Assembly: GCA_026168455.1 (NCBI GenBank)
Contig: CM047427.1
Location: forward strand, 11,499,505-11,563,504
Origin: Theocolax elegans
Lineage: Eukaryota > Arthropoda > Insecta > Hymenoptera > Cerocephalidae
DNA: 64,000 nucleotides
Direction of reading: 5' to 3'
This document shows, in pieces, positions 32,517-45,221 of the stretch. Within the stretch, counting starts at the first letter, position 1. Each line of letters starts with the position of its first letter. The position numbers were made by a program, and so were the translations under genes. The notes under the pieces were generated by a model. It did no database searches. It saw only the letters and a list, made by a program, of their open reading frames with translations, and was not told the DNA's origin.

Positions 32517-34804
32517 TTAATCGAAGAACATGAAGGTTTTCTTCTCGAGGAAGCATTCGAAAACATTGCCTGCTGTCTCACACCGATTATTACCAACTGC
32601 AACAAAAGATAATTAGTGTCCATTTTTAATAATAGTCATTACAGTATATTAACTTACTAATATAACCAGATTCTACTTTTCTAAAGTATAAGATACATAT
32701 AGTTTTTATTTTAAGGGGGTGGCATACTCGGTAGGTTACCGAATTAATTATTGAATTTTTTCTTTACAAGACTCACCAAGATTTTTGCATTGGTCCAATG
32801 CTTTATCGTAAAGCTCCATATCAATTTTGGTTTCCAATGTTCGCTCGCGAGCAACTTCACTCACGAAGGTACCATTCTCAAGTTGCTAAAAATTATTTTT
32901 GTGTATTTAATAAAACTAGTATCAGAAAAAATGATCATAAATGTTCTATATTTACGAATTTCAATTTTCTGAATAAACAAGACGTTGCGCAATCAATTTT
33001 TTCACCACGCGGCCACTTTTTACTTATCAACGTCTCATTGTATATACCTAAAACATTATTTATAATTATTTATAGTTCTCATTGATAGTATAAATATAAT
33101 ATATGCGTACTTTTCAGGATTCCAAATTCATCCAAGCAATCATCCGCATGTCCTTTTATTTCTCTCTTAAGGTAGTCGGGCAGAGTTTGCTAAGAAAAAT
33201 TTCTAAACGTTATCTATATGTTTCTAGATGTTGTACACATTCTCACTAGAAAGTGCTCGAAGAAAATTTGATTAGTTAAAATTTCTATAGTTTTTATTAA
33301 TCTTGAGACACAATTAAAAAATGTGACAAAAATTTAAATGAACATTTAATATAATTGCGTTGGAAAAAAACGTACACGTTAATTTTGACTAAATTGATTA
33401 GTAAGGTCTATTTTAGAATATATTACTAGTTTTTATAGCTAAAATTACAAAGTCTAACAAGGGGAGTACTTGACCTCCGGGAAACGAATATTATCCTAAC
33501 ATTGACATGTCTTTATAATATAAAAATGTGAAAAAGCCACTTTTACGGGAGTTATTCGATATCTAATAATAATATTAGTAAAAATTACTTCCTATTTGAT
33601 CGCTTATAACTCAAAAACAAATAAAGATAGGCACTCAGAAGAAAGTCGAGTTCAAGTAGATATGGTTTGAAAAAAAGAAGCTCAAATTGCTTAATTCGGA
33701 GCAAAGTTATGAAGAAAATAAGAAACTAAAGATTATTAGGCCAAAAAAAAACAATAAATTTTTCATATTACAGGACTCCCTTCGGGGAGGTCCTCGTTTT
33801 TTTTTATATTAAGTGGAGGATTTTGTGCAGTGTTGCGTGCGATGTCGATGGAGAATGTTTATGTTCATCTAATATGTTAATTTAATATCTCTGCGCTTTT
33901 TTATTGCCTTGAAAAGAGACGGCTAAAATACGTCCGAAACGTCGGCAATTAATAAAATTTTGTGTTCGTGGAGATCAATTGAGTCTTATTTTATATTAAA
34001 TTTTTGATTAAAATTTCTTCAATTTCTTATTTTGTTCATAACTTTGCTCTAAATTAAGCAATTTGAGCTTCTTTCTTTTCAAACCATATCTACTTGAACT
34101 CAAGTTTCTTCTGGTTTTTGGTTTGAGTGTCTATCTTTATTTGTTTCCTAGTTATAAGCAATCAAATTGGAAGTAATTTTTACTGATATTATTATTAGAT
34201 GTCGAATAACTCTCGTAAAAGTGGCCATTGACAAACAATAACTTGGCTTTCTTCATATTTTTATATTACAATATTCTTACCAAAGTTAGGACAAGATCCG
34301 TTTCCCGGAGGTCAAGTACTCCCCTTGTAAGTTAATGTTACAAGACACATTCAGAACGATTAATTTAAGTTTTATAGTTGAGAACAAATAGCTGTAAAAC
34401 AAAACTATTATCATGGAAGTAGACTGATTAAAAATTGAAATAAGTAGTAATTATTAAGGTTGCATTAGAATAAAGTTTTTGAAAGAAATTAGATAGAAAT
34501 TACTTAAAAATAATTAAAAACAGATTTTAACGCTTTCAAAAAGAATCTACGAGGGGTGATTGTAAGTAAGAACCCAATTTTTTTATAATTTTTTATTATA
34601 TTACTTTCTTATAATTAATATTTTATTTTTGATTATTTAGTAGACTGTAAGACCAAAATAATTATGTTTCAATTTATTTGATTGTTAAAATAACATTAAG
34701 TAATATTACAAATTTAAAAATATTCGGCTATCTTGTGTAATTAATTAACTTACCCCGTAAACGTACACGAAACAAAATATTAGAATGATAACGTAACCTT
34801 TCAT
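32517..34804 (-). CDS. Odorant-binding protein gene B (classical six-cysteine OBP)
   Basis: Exons, minus strand: 34804-34754, 33189-33111, 33047-32956, 32885-32777, 32596-32517 (51, 79, 92, 109, 80 nt), 136 aa, phases 0,1,0,1, the same lengths as gene A exon for exon. The signal peptide is MKGYVIILIFCFVYVYG; the mature start is QTLPDYLKREIKGH. The cysteines are DDCLDE, DCATSC (C2-x3-C3), DQCKNL, NRCE and FECF (C5-x8-C6). Exons 4 and 5 are strongly similar to gene A, so A and B are sister paralogues. Intron 1 carries a palindromic MITE. Exon 1 with its promoter is duplicated at 35731-35781. Secreted ligand carrier; ligand unknown. Confidence 0.9.
33461..34326. mobile_element. Palindromic MITE in gene B intron 1, nested insertion inside
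   Basis: The left end AAGGGGAGTACTTGACCTCC and inverted right end GAGGTCAAGTACTCCCCTTG are near-perfect. The arms continue inward for about 300 bp each (GCACTCAGAAGAAAGTCGAG versus its inverse). A Penelope-like piece interrupts the centre at about 33775-33995. Confidence 0.8.
33775..33995 (+). mobile_element. Penelope-like element terminal fragment with hammerhead-like motif
   Basis: Contains GACGGCTAAAATACGTCCGA followed by AACGTCGGCAATTAATAAAA, which resembles the conserved end repeat of Penelope-like retroelements, where a hammerhead ribozyme is often found. Stem GACG/CGTC, then the CGAAAC core and GTC are visible at 33917-33943; the upstream CTGANGA box appears as a degenerate TTGAAAAGA. 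Confidence 0.45.
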
Positions 34805-35266
34805 TTTTGTAATTAATTTATTACTTTTTAAGAGTTTGTTATTTTTCTCGTGAAAAAACACTAGTGAGTTTCTCTGGCTTAATATCATCTACTATTTATA
34901 CTTGTTGATTTATTTTGCATGCGAGTCTTTGTTGTAGAGATAAACGAATTTGCAAACATGAATTATTTTATTTAACACATATGTAGTACGTACTACAAAT
35001 TAAATTATTCACTATTTACAATTACCTGTATTCATCATTTATATATAGAGGAAGTATTTTCAATTAAAGAATTTCATTACGTCGACTAATATATAATGTT
35101 ACTTTTAATATTTATTTAGTTAAAATACCATTATAGAGAATGTAAATTCGTGTGTTATAAAAACACATTCAGTTAAGTCAAAACGTTTTAAATTTTAATC
35201 TAAAATTCTAATTTTATAAAATATCAATCAATTAAGTCATAGATTGGTTTTAATTTTCCCTTAAAC
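34287..35266. repeat. Tandem duplication unit 1, copy 1 (980 bp, B promoter and exon 1)
   Basis: Carries the right end of the MITE, gene B exon 1, its TATA box and upstream sequence. Starts near AAGATCCGTTTCCCGGAGGT. Copy 2 follows immediately. Confidence 0.9.
34892..34900 (-). promoter_or_regulatory. TATA box of OBP gene B
   Basis: TATAAATAG on the minus strand, about 90 bp upstream of the ATG. Duplicated unchanged at 35869-35877. Confidence 0.6.
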
Positions 35267-36246
35267 TTATGACAAGATCCGTTTCCGGAGGTCAAGTACT
35301 CCCCTTGTAAGTTAATGTTACAAGACACATTCAGAACGATTAATTTAAGTTTTATAGTTGAGAACAAATAGCTGTAAAACAAAACTATTATCATGGAAGT
35401 AGACTGATTAAAAATTGAAATAAGTAGTAATTATTAAGGTTGCATTAGAATAAAGTTTTTTTGAAAGAAATTAGATAGAAATTACTTAAAATAAATTAAA
35501 AACAGATTTAACGCTTTCAAAAAGAATCTACGAGGGGTGATTGTAAGTAAGAACCCAATTTTTTTATATTTTTATATATTACTTTCTTATAATTAATATT
35601 TTATTTTTGATTATTTAGTAGACTGTAAGACCAAAATAATTTGTTTCAATTTATTTGATTGTTAAAATAACATTAAGTAATATTACAAATTTAAAATATT
35701 CGGCTATCTTTGTGGTACTAATTAACTTACCCCCGTAAACGTACACGAAACAAATACTAGAATGATAACGTAACCTTTCATTTTTGTAATTAATTTATTA
35801 CTTTTTAAGAGTTTGTTATTTTTCTCGTGAAAAAACACTAGTGAGTTTCTCTGGCTTAATATCATCTACTATTTATACTTGTTGATTTATTTTGCATGCG
35901 AGTCTTTGTTGTAGAGATAAACGAATTTGCAACCATGAATTATTTTATTTAACATATATGTAGTACGTACTACAAATTAAATTATTCACTATTTACAATT
36001 ACCTGTATTCATCATTTATATATAGAGGAAGTATTTTCAATTAAAGAATTTCATTACGTCGACTAATATAATGTTACTTTTTAATATTTATTTAGTTAAA
36101 AATACCATTAGAGAGTGTAAATTCGTGTGTTATAAAAACATACATTCAGTTAAGTCAAAACGTTTAAATTTTAATCTAAAATTCTAATTTTTATAAAATA
36201 TCAATCAATTAAGTCATAGATTGGTTTTAATTTTCCCTTAAACTTA
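35267..36246. repeat. Tandem duplication unit 1, copy 2 (980 bp)
   Basis: Offset from copy 1 by 980 bp. Differences are mostly one-base indels in A/T runs. Its right part is the start of the next, larger duplication. Confidence 0.9.
35731..35781 (-). pseudogene. Duplicate first exon of OBP gene B
   Basis: Copy of gene B exon 1 with its own TATA box. A one-base loss and a one-base gain keep the length at 51 nt and the phase at 0, but change the signal peptide from MKGYVIILIFCFVYVYG to MKGYVIILVFVSCTFTG. A GT donor is present, so it could serve as an alternative first exon for gene B; it might also be an inactive copy or an assembly artefact. Confidence 0.6.
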
Positions 36247-38226
36247 TGACAATTGTTTTCTTTCGTTCGCTGATGGGGGACGTCGAATGTTTGAAAATAA
36301 AACGCCTGAAAAATCTCGTTTCTTATTTGAGTACAAAAAATTGCACACTAGCCAATATATATACAAAGAGAAAAAAAAATATATTTTATTAAATTTGCCA
36401 AATTTATTAAGTTTAGAACCAATCCAACTTGGTTAGAAATAAATGAAAAATATTAAAAAATATCTGGACAAAAATTAAGCGAAATAATTTAAATGATAAT
36501 GCCAAATTTGCAGGAAAATGTATAAATTGTCTAAATAAAATCGCCCCTCCATGGGCCCTCTATTATTTCAAATGGCCAATAAGGATATAGGAGAGGTAGC
36601 TGATCATAAAATTATGTACTAGCTGCTTTTCTGGATGTATCCGGTATATCCGTACTTTCAATAACGTTTTATGACATTCTTGCTAATAATACATTATCTG
36701 ATATAAATTATTAAATTCACTAACTTTCTAATGTATGAAAGATAGAGTTACATTCGCATTGAAGGCAACGAAAAGGTGTGAACAATAGGAAAGGAGTTTC
36801 TTAGGGAGAGGTTTTGAGCCTAGTTCTTTCATATTTATGTTACCAATATTGCGGATAATATCCAGAGTTGAGGGTTGTTAGAAATCAATAGAAAACTCAA
36901 TAGTTATCATTAAAAATAATCTTTTAAAATCGGCTTATCACCCAAAAAGACAGTTCTTATTAATTTCAATAACAAAAACATTATACCTAGAAATAATCAA
37001 ATTTTTTGTTGAAAACTGCACAATCGAATCGTCAGTCGGCACATTTTGTCAAATTGGCTAAATCCAGAAACACTGTTTACCAAAACCTCTATTACAAACG
37101 TACAGTAACACTATTCAGTATTTTGACAGCTTATACCATGGTGGAAATTACAACAATTTTTACATATAAAAGTTGCATATTTTCAAAAATCGATAGAGAA
37201 GAACAGGTTATAACTTACATGATTTACAGTTATTCCTAATCTCAAAACATTAAACAAAGTTAATTTTATTTTACTTTTACAGTTTTCTGTATTTGATTTT
37301 CAATACAGCTTTTAATTTTTATTTTTTCTAAATTAATTTTATCACCCACACAGTTGTTGTATATCATAGAATGTGTCTTAACTTATACATTAGAAAAAAT
37401 ATGCAAATTAAAAAATAAATTTGAAAATTTTCAGTTAATGTCGGTAAGTGTGTAAATTAAGTGAAGATGCGGCACCCCCTTAAGGGTGCTCCAAAACGCG
37501 GCAGTGCCTCCTACTCAGTGAAAAATTTTCTTTGTAATATTTAAATTATTAAAAACTGTCAAATTAAAGGAAATTAAGGTTTCCCACGTTTAAAATAGTA
37601 TAAAGATTTATCTAACAATTACTTGGTTAGTATTATGGAAAATCAAAGGCGTATATTCTGTAGAGAAAAATTGAAAACGCTACCTTCAATTTTTATATTA
37701 TTATCCAAAAATTAACATATAAAATAATTCTTTCATCTTTTTACACGAAGGATAATCAGTTTACTCGATCTAAATCTAGTAAATTAGCTAAATAATACAA
37801 AGAAAAATTTTCTCAAATCATTTTTAGAAGATATAGTTAAGAAATTCTTCTTAGAGCATATATAAGTGATTTAGAAATATCTTTTATTAAATACGTTAGA
37901 TTTACAAAAAAAAATTTTAATATCAATACGAACAAATTTATAATATCGCAAGATATAATTAATATTTTAAACGAATACAGAAAAATGCAAGAAAAAAATA
38001 TAAGATCACATATTTTATCAATGTTTTATTCAAATTACATTCACTTATACGAAAATACTACATTGTTATTATGAAACATTTTCTTATCTATATATATATA
38101 TATATATCTGAACTGAAAGAAAATTTAAATGAAAATTATCTAATTGTTAAAGTTAAAATTGTAGCGTATGTTTGTGTAATTTATCTCGATAATTTATCCC
38201 AGACGAGGGATAGATTTCGAGATCTA
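35967..38226 (+). repeat. Tandem duplication unit 2, copy 1 (2.26 kb)
   Basis: From TACTACAAATTAAATTATTC to GATTTCGAGATCTAGTAC. Contains the upstream part of unit 1 and a non-LTR reverse-transcriptase remnant. Copy 2 is 38227-40476. Confidence 0.9.
36540..37240 (+). pseudogene. Non-LTR reverse transcriptase remnant, copy 1
   Basis: AAFLDVSG (like the RT motif with the first catalytic aspartate) near 36620, FHIYVTNIADNIQ near 36825, then KKTVLINFNNKNIIPRNNQ near 36950, which resembles the sequence after the RT active site in Jockey/R1-like elements. Frames are broken and the Y-x-D-D box was not found. The open frame at 37006-37239 (TAYTMVEITTIFTYKS) belongs to the same remnant. Repeated at 38800-39505. 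Confidence 0.45.
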
Positions 38227-40476
38227 GTACTACAAATTAAATTATTCACTATTTACAATTACCTGTATTCATCATTTATATATAGAGGAAGTATTTTCAA
38301 TTAAAGAATTTCATTACGTCGACTAATATAATGTTACTTTTTAATATTTATTTAGTTAAAAATACCATTAGAGAATGTAAATTCGTGTGTTATAAAAACA
38401 TACATTCAGTTAAGTCAAAACGTTTAAATTTTAATCTAAAATTCTAATTTTTATAAAATATCAATCAATTAAGTCATAGATTGGTTTTAATTTTCCCTTA
38501 AACTTATGACAATTGTTTTCTTTCGTTCGCTGATGGGGGACGTCGAATGTTTGAAAATAAAACGCCTGAAAAATCTCGTTTCTTATTTGAGTACAAAAAA
38601 TTGCACACTAGCCAATATATTATACAAAGAGAAAAAAAATATATTTTATTAAATTTGCCAAATTTATTAAGTTTAGAACCAATCCAACCTTGGTTAGAAA
38701 TAAATGAAAAATATTAAAAAATATCTGGACAAAAATTAAGCGAAATAATTTAAATGATAATGCCAAATTTGCAGGAAAATGTATAAATTGTCTAAATAAA
38801 ATCGCCCCTCCATGGGCCCTCTATTATTTCAAATGGCCAATAAGGATATAGGAGAGGTAGCTGATCATAAAATTATGTACTAGCTGCTTTTCTGGATGTA
38901 TCCGGTATATCCGGTACTTTCAATAACGTTTTATGACATTCTTGCTAATAATACATTATCTGATATAAATTATTAAATTCACTAACTTTCTAATGTATGA
39001 AAGATAGAGTTACATTCGCATTGAAGGCAACGAAAAGGTGTGAACAATAGGAAAGGAGTTTCTTAGGGAGAGGTTTTGAGCCTAGTTCTTTCATATTTAT
39101 GTTACCAATATTGCGGATAATATCCAGAGTTGAGGGTTGTTAGAAATCAATAGAAAACTCAATAGTTATCATTAAAAATAATCTTTTTAAAATCGGCTTA
39201 TCACCCAAAAAGACAGTTCTTATTAATTTCAATAACAAAAACATTATACCTAGAAATAATCAAATTTTTTTGTTGAAAACTGCACAATCGAATCGTCAGT
39301 CGGCACATTTTTGTCAAATTGGCTAAATCCAGAAACACTGTTTACCAGAAACACTCTATTACAAACGTACAGTACACTATTCATTATTTTGACAGCTTAT
39401 ACCATGGTGGAAATTACAACAATTTTTACATATAAAAGTTACATATTTTCAAAAATCGATAGAGAAGAACAAGTTATAACTTACATGATTTACAGTTATT
39501 CCTAATCTCAAAACATTTAACAAAATTAATTCTATTTTACTTTTACAGTTTTCTGTATTTGCTTTTTCAAATACAGCTTTTAATTTTTATTTTTTCTAAA
39601 TTATTTTTAGCACCCACACAGTTGTTGTATATCATAGAAGGTGTCTTGACTTATACATTAGAAAAAATATGCAAATTAAAAAATATATTTGAAAAATTTC
39701 AGTTAATGTCGGTAAGTGTGTAAATTAAGTGAAGATGCGGCACCCCCTTAAGGGTGCTCCAAAACGCGGCAGCGCCTGCTAGTTAGTGAAAAATTTTCTT
39801 TGTAATATTTAAATTATTAAAAACTGTCAAATTAAAGGAAATTAAGGTTTCTCACGTTTAAAATAGTATAAAGATTTATCTAACGATTACTCAAGTCAAA
39901 TTTTCTTTATACAAAACGCACCTTCAATTTTTAATATTATTATCCAAAAATTAACATATTAAAATAATTCTTTTCATCTTTTTACACGAAGGATAATCAA
40001 GTTTTCTCGGATCTAAATCTAGTAAATTAGCTAAATAATACAAAGAAAAATTTTCTCAAGATCATTTTTAAGAAGATATATTTAAGAAATTCTTCTTAGA
40101 GCATATATAAGTGATTTAAAATATCTTTTATTAAATACGTTAGATTACAAAAAAAATTTTTAATATCAATATCGAACAAATTTAATAATATCGCAAGATA
40201 TAATTAATATTTTAAACGAATACAGAAAAATGCAAGAAAAATATAAGATCACATATTTTTATCAATGTTTTATTCAAATTACATTCACTTATACGAAAAT
40301 ACTACATTGTTATTATGAAACATTTTCTTATCTATATATATATATATATATCTGAACTGAAAGAAAATTTAAATGAAAATTATCTAATTGTTAAAGTTAA
40401 AATTGTAGCGTATGTTTGTGTAATTTATCTCGATAATTTATCCCAGACGAGGGATAGATTTCGAGATCTAGTACTA
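38227..40476 (+). repeat. Tandem duplication unit 2, copy 2 (2.25 kb)
   Basis: Head-to-tail copy of 35967-38226, including the RT remnant. Differs mainly by short indels. Ends at GAGATCTAGTACTACAAAT, the same breakpoint word as copy 1. Confidence 0.9.
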
Positions 40477-40729
40477 CAAATTTAACCAAAATACTTAGAT
40501 ATCTTTTTAGAAAAATTTTCATAGTCATACTGAATCCTTACAATTTTTAAATGTGCGTAGCAAACTATTTTTTCAACCTCCTAGAATCTCAAAGCGGGTA
40601 TTGATTAAAAAGGCTAATATATAATTATATACACAATAAAATTTACAGCCTTCTTAACAACAATCAATGAATTTTTCTTTTTTATTATTATAATTCACTC
40701 GCTGGTATTACCATAACCAATTGAATCAA

Positions 40730-42493
40730 TCACATTGAATTAGGGATAGGAGAAATATGATTATGTACGAAACATTCGAAAAGATTTCCGGTTTTATCGC
40801 AGTCATTTTTACCTTCTGTAATCAAACATAATAATAATTAATTCCATACTCTGAAATTCCAATTTAAGTTACATTTATTGCATCTCATTTTTAAACTTAC
40901 CAACGTTCTTGCACTTTTGGACAACCGCATCGTACTGAGCAACGTTAATATTGGATTTCACTGCCATATTATGAGCAAGTTCAAAATCGAAGGTACCATC
41001 CGGACGTTGCTAGAAAAATTTTTATTTAAATTATTTATTTATTGAATTAATAAATTTGCTGAAGTTTATGTTTATTTACAAGATATAGTGAAAGTAGGGA
41101 AACAAATTAATGTATGGCTACAATTTATAACGCTATTTCATAACACCATTTAATTTAATTTATGGCAGAATTATTTGAATGATGCTCTAATTTCTAAAGT
41201 ATTTATAATATAACATAATGAATAAAGCACAATTGTTCTACCAAATAGATGCGACATTTGATCACAAAATAGCAAATGCAAAGGGATTGTCAAATCTAAC
41301 AAATTTTCATCTAAAATTAAATGTGTCCGCCTAAATATGCGTGAAACTCAAGCATCGAATGTGCAGTTTTATTACCTTCTAATATTTAATTTTTGGTGAC
41401 CATTTTTTCTTTACTTAAAATTACTTAAGAATATGTTTTTCTTTTGTGTTACTCAATTGGTTTATGTCTTTTACAGATGAAAAATCAATCGACTGTGAAA
41501 TGTCTGCTTGAGTTAATGATTATTTAAATTGATCTAATAAAACGAACTTACCAGTTTCACGTGTTTAAGTAAACATGATGCAAAGCAATCAAGTTTGTCA
41601 TTGCGATTGATCTCTTCACCCGTGATGAGAGCGAAGACTAACTCTGAGAATTTGGCAATTACAAAAAATAATGATAATCAATAATTGTCATATATTAGTA
41701 CCCTAGTAGAAATCAGTTTAAATAAAATGGACCATTTTGCTAAAAAAATTGCTATGAAAAAAGCCTGTTAATATTTTAAATGAAACTTATTTTCACTGTG
41801 ATCTCTGATTAAATAGAACAATCATAATCTCGAATTAATTACAATTCAGTTTATAATACTTATGTCTTCCTAAACACTGAATTTTCTATCGCCTCGAATT
41901 GGTCACTTGATTATTAAAATAAATCATTTATTCTTTCGTCTTTAAAGCCATCTCTCTTAAGTTATGCACGATTTTCTAATATCTGAATCAAAATTGCCAA
42001 AAACTTTTTTAACTCCGTTTTGACAATAGCTTGTACTTTAAAGTTTTCACTTGCTCAATTAAATGCACTTATGGAAGGAACTTATGAAACTGGCTTATAA
42101 ATTGACATTTATGATGAAACAGATGATTTTATTGTATAATAAACAGCGAAGACGGTGAAAAAGAAGTTTCATCCCAAAGAAGGAAATTACTTAAAAAATG
42201 GAATATAGTTCTACTAGGGCACCTTGTCGAAATACTAATTTTCAAAAAACTTACTTTCGTCGATACCGGTTTCAGCTATACAACGTACTTTTCCTGCATG
42301 GAATTTGCGTATGTCGTCTAACTGCAGAGCATGCTTAAAAAAAAAGTAAAATATGTATAATAAATACTTTCAATTCTACTTATTATTTTTTTCAATAACT
42401 ATTACATATACAAATTGTTTCGATTATTTTTAAGCAACTAACCGTATAAGTTAAGGTAACGCAAAACGCTAAGCCAACGATGAACGTCCTCAT
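40730..42493 (-). CDS. Odorant-binding protein gene D (classical six-cysteine OBP)
   Basis: Exons, minus strand: 42493-42443, 42333-42255, 41643-41552, 41009-40901, 40815-40730 (51, 79, 92, 109, 86 nt), 138 aa, phases 0,1,0,1. The signal peptide is MRTFIVGLAFCVTLTYT; the mature start is HALQLDDIRKFHAGK. The cysteines are VRCIAE, DCFASC (C2-x3-C3), QKCKNV, NDCDK and FECF (C5-x8-C6). The C-terminus ISPIPNSM is a few residues longer than in gene C, its closest paralogue (exon 4 differs by only a couple of conservative residues). Exons 1-3 are duplicated upstream at 43756-44739. Secreted ligand carrier; ligand unknown. Confidence 0.9.
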
Positions 42494-43381
42494 GTTTTAT
42501 AATTTTTTCCTCTTTTTTTTTAAGAGTATACCGCTAGAAGTTCGGATTTTTCTAACTATTAAAATGCTTCCAAACAAACAATCTTCTTCCTTTTTATATA
42601 CGTTGATTACATTTATATACATACGATTCAGTTAATTAGTTTAATTTGTCACTTGTTTGTTATTCAGATACATATTTACAATTTGATGAATTATTCGATT
42701 GCGATATGTTACATTTATTTTCAGAATATATCATTGCTTATACATGTATATGCAAGATCAGGAAAAAATATGAAAACTCCGAAAATGTTTAAAAGATTGG
42801 TGATCGAAATAAAAATTTGAGGTCAAGTTTGATGTAATTTTTATCAACGAGTTTAGTAGTATAGCCATAGTTTTGATTACATTGCTTTTATTAAACGAAA
42901 ACCCTTATTTTTGACATTAGTAATTAAATAGACTTCTATACATATCTTAGCCTAAATTCTTCTGTTATTTCAATAGCTAATAAATGGGGTTTCATTAAAA
43001 AAAATAGTGTGACCTGGAGTAACGTTGAAGATGAGGCTCAATTTAAGGTCACTATTCCTAACCTTAAATTACTTAAATTATCTGACGCTTTTGTTGTATA
43101 GTATTAATAACTGTGTTTTAAAAATTACAATTATAGTAGACATTATATTTAATTACAGTTGATATAGGCTCATCATTGTATTGATAATAACAAATAAATA
43201 AAAGACTTGATCTCTTCGAGCTAATGTAATTTTATTGCCACATTTGATCACTGACATGCAGACTAACATGGAACATCAGAAGATGCACGAAAAAAAGAGA
43301 ACATTTAACAGTTGCAACGAAATTCTAGCAACAGCTCTGAAGATGTAACTGTATTAAGTAGTTAGACTGCCGAAATATTGG
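41181..43381. repeat. Tandem duplication unit 3, copy 1 (2.2 kb, D exons 1-3)
   Basis: From ATGCTCTAATTTCTAAAGTA in gene D intron 3 to GACTGCCGAAATATTGG upstream of its promoter. Copy 2 is 43382-45627. Copy 1 lacks about 43 bp present in copy 2 at 44391-44433 (AAAACACTTTTTATCTATTT onward). Confidence 0.92.
42589..42598 (-). promoter_or_regulatory. TATA box of OBP gene D
   Basis: TATAAAAAGG on the minus strand, about 100 bp upstream of the ATG. Same motif as gene C; duplicated at 44835-44844 before the partial copy. Confidence 0.6.
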
Positions 43382-43755
43382 AATGATACTCTAATTTCTA
43401 AAGTATTTATAATATAACATAATGAATAAAGCACAATTGTTCTACCAAATAGATGCGACATTTGATCACAAAATAGCAAATGCAAAGGGATTGTCAAATC
43501 TAACAAATTTTCATCTAAAATTAAATGTGTCCGCCTAAATATGCGTGAAACTCAAGCATCGAATGTGCAGTTTTATTACCTTCTAATATTTAATTTTTGG
43601 TGACCATTTTTTCTTTACTTAAAATTACTTAAGAATATGTTTTTCTTTTGTGTTACTCAATTGGTTTATGTCTTTTACAGATGAAAAATCAATCGACTGT
43701 GAAATGTCTGCTTGAGTTAATGATTATTTAAATTGATCTAATAAAACGAACTTAC

Positions 43756-44739
43756 CAGTTTCACGTGTTTAAGTAAACATGATGCAAAGCAATCAAGTTT
43801 GTCATTGCGATTGATCTCTTCACCGGTGATGAGAGCGAAGACTAACTCTGAGAATTTGGCAATTACAAAAAATAATGATAATCAATAATTGTCATATATT
43901 AGTACCCTAGTAGAAATCAGTTCAGGTAAAATGGACCATTTTGCTAAAAAAATTGCTATGAAAAAAGCCTGTTAATATTTTAAATGAAACTTATTTTCAC
44001 TGTGATCTCTGATTAAATAGAACAATCATAATCTCGAATTAATTACAATTCAGTTTATAATACTTATGTCTTCCTAAACACTGAATTTTCTATCGCCTCG
44101 AATTGGTCACTTGATTATTAAAATAAATCATTTATTCTTTCGTCTTTAAAGCCATCTCTCTTAAGTTATGCACGATTTTCTAATATCTGAATCAAAATTG
44201 CCAAAAACTTTTTTAACTCCGTTTTGACAATAGCTTGTACTTTAAAGTTTTCACTTGCTCAATTAAATGCACTTATGGAAGGAACTTATGAAACTGGCTT
44301 ATAAATTGACATTTATGATGAAACAGATGATTTTATTGTATAATAAACAGCGAAGACGGTGAAAAAGAAGTTTCATCCCAAAGAAGGAAATTAAAACACT
44401 TTTTATCTATTTCTATTTAAAATGGTTATCACTTACTTAAAAAATGGAATATAGTTCTACTAGGGCACCTTGTCGAAATACTAATTTTCAAAAAACTTAC
44501 TTTCGTCGATACCGGTTTCAGCTATACAACGTACTTTTCCTGCATGGAATTTGCGTATGTCGTCTAACTGCAAAGCATGCTTAAAAGAAAAGTAAAATAT
44601 GTATAATAAATACTTTCAATTCTACTTATTATTTTTTTCAATAACTATTACATATACAAATTGTTTCGATTATTTTTAAGCAACTAACCGTATAAGTTAA
44701 GGTAACGCAAAACGCTAAGCCAACGATGAACGTCCTCAT
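43756..44739 (-). pseudogene. Partial copy of OBP gene D (exons 1-3 only)
   Basis: Exons 44739-44689, 44579-44501 and 43847-43756 match gene D exons 1-3 with intact splice sites and a copied TATA box. Across 222 coding bases only two substitutions were seen (CTG to TTG Leu; ACG to ACC Thr), both silent. Exons 4 and 5 are absent because the duplication broke in intron 3. Since exon 3 ends in phase 0, a transcript from this promoter could splice across to exons 4-5 of the complete gene and make the same protein; otherwise it is a truncated pseudogene or a false duplication. Confidence 0.8.
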
Positions 44740-45221
44740 GTTTTATAATTTTTTCCTCTTTTTTTTTAAGAGTATACCGCTAGAAGTTCGGATTTTTCTA
44801 ACTATTAAAATGCTTCCAAACAAACAATCTTCTTCCTTTTTATATACGTTGATTACATTTATATACATACGATTCAGTTAATTAGTTTAATTTGTCACTT
44901 GTTTGTTATTCAGATACATATTTACAATTTGATGAATTATTCGATTGCGATATGTTACATTTATTTTCAGAATATATCATTGCTTATACATGTATATGCA
45001 AGATCAGGAAAAAATATGAAAACTCCGAAAATTTTAAAAGATTGGTGATCGAAATAAAAATTTGAGGTCAGGTTTGATGTAATTTTTATCAAGGAGTTTA
45101 GTAGTATAGCCTTAGTTTTGATTACATTGCTTTTATTAAACGAAAACCCTTATTTTTGACATTAGTAATTAAATAGACTAATACATATCTTAGCCTATAT
45201 TTTTCTGTTATTCAATAGCTA

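Noticed and set aside
32751..33085. Plus-strand frames over OBP gene B exons 3-4
   Set aside because: Antisense shadows of well-supported minus-strand exons.
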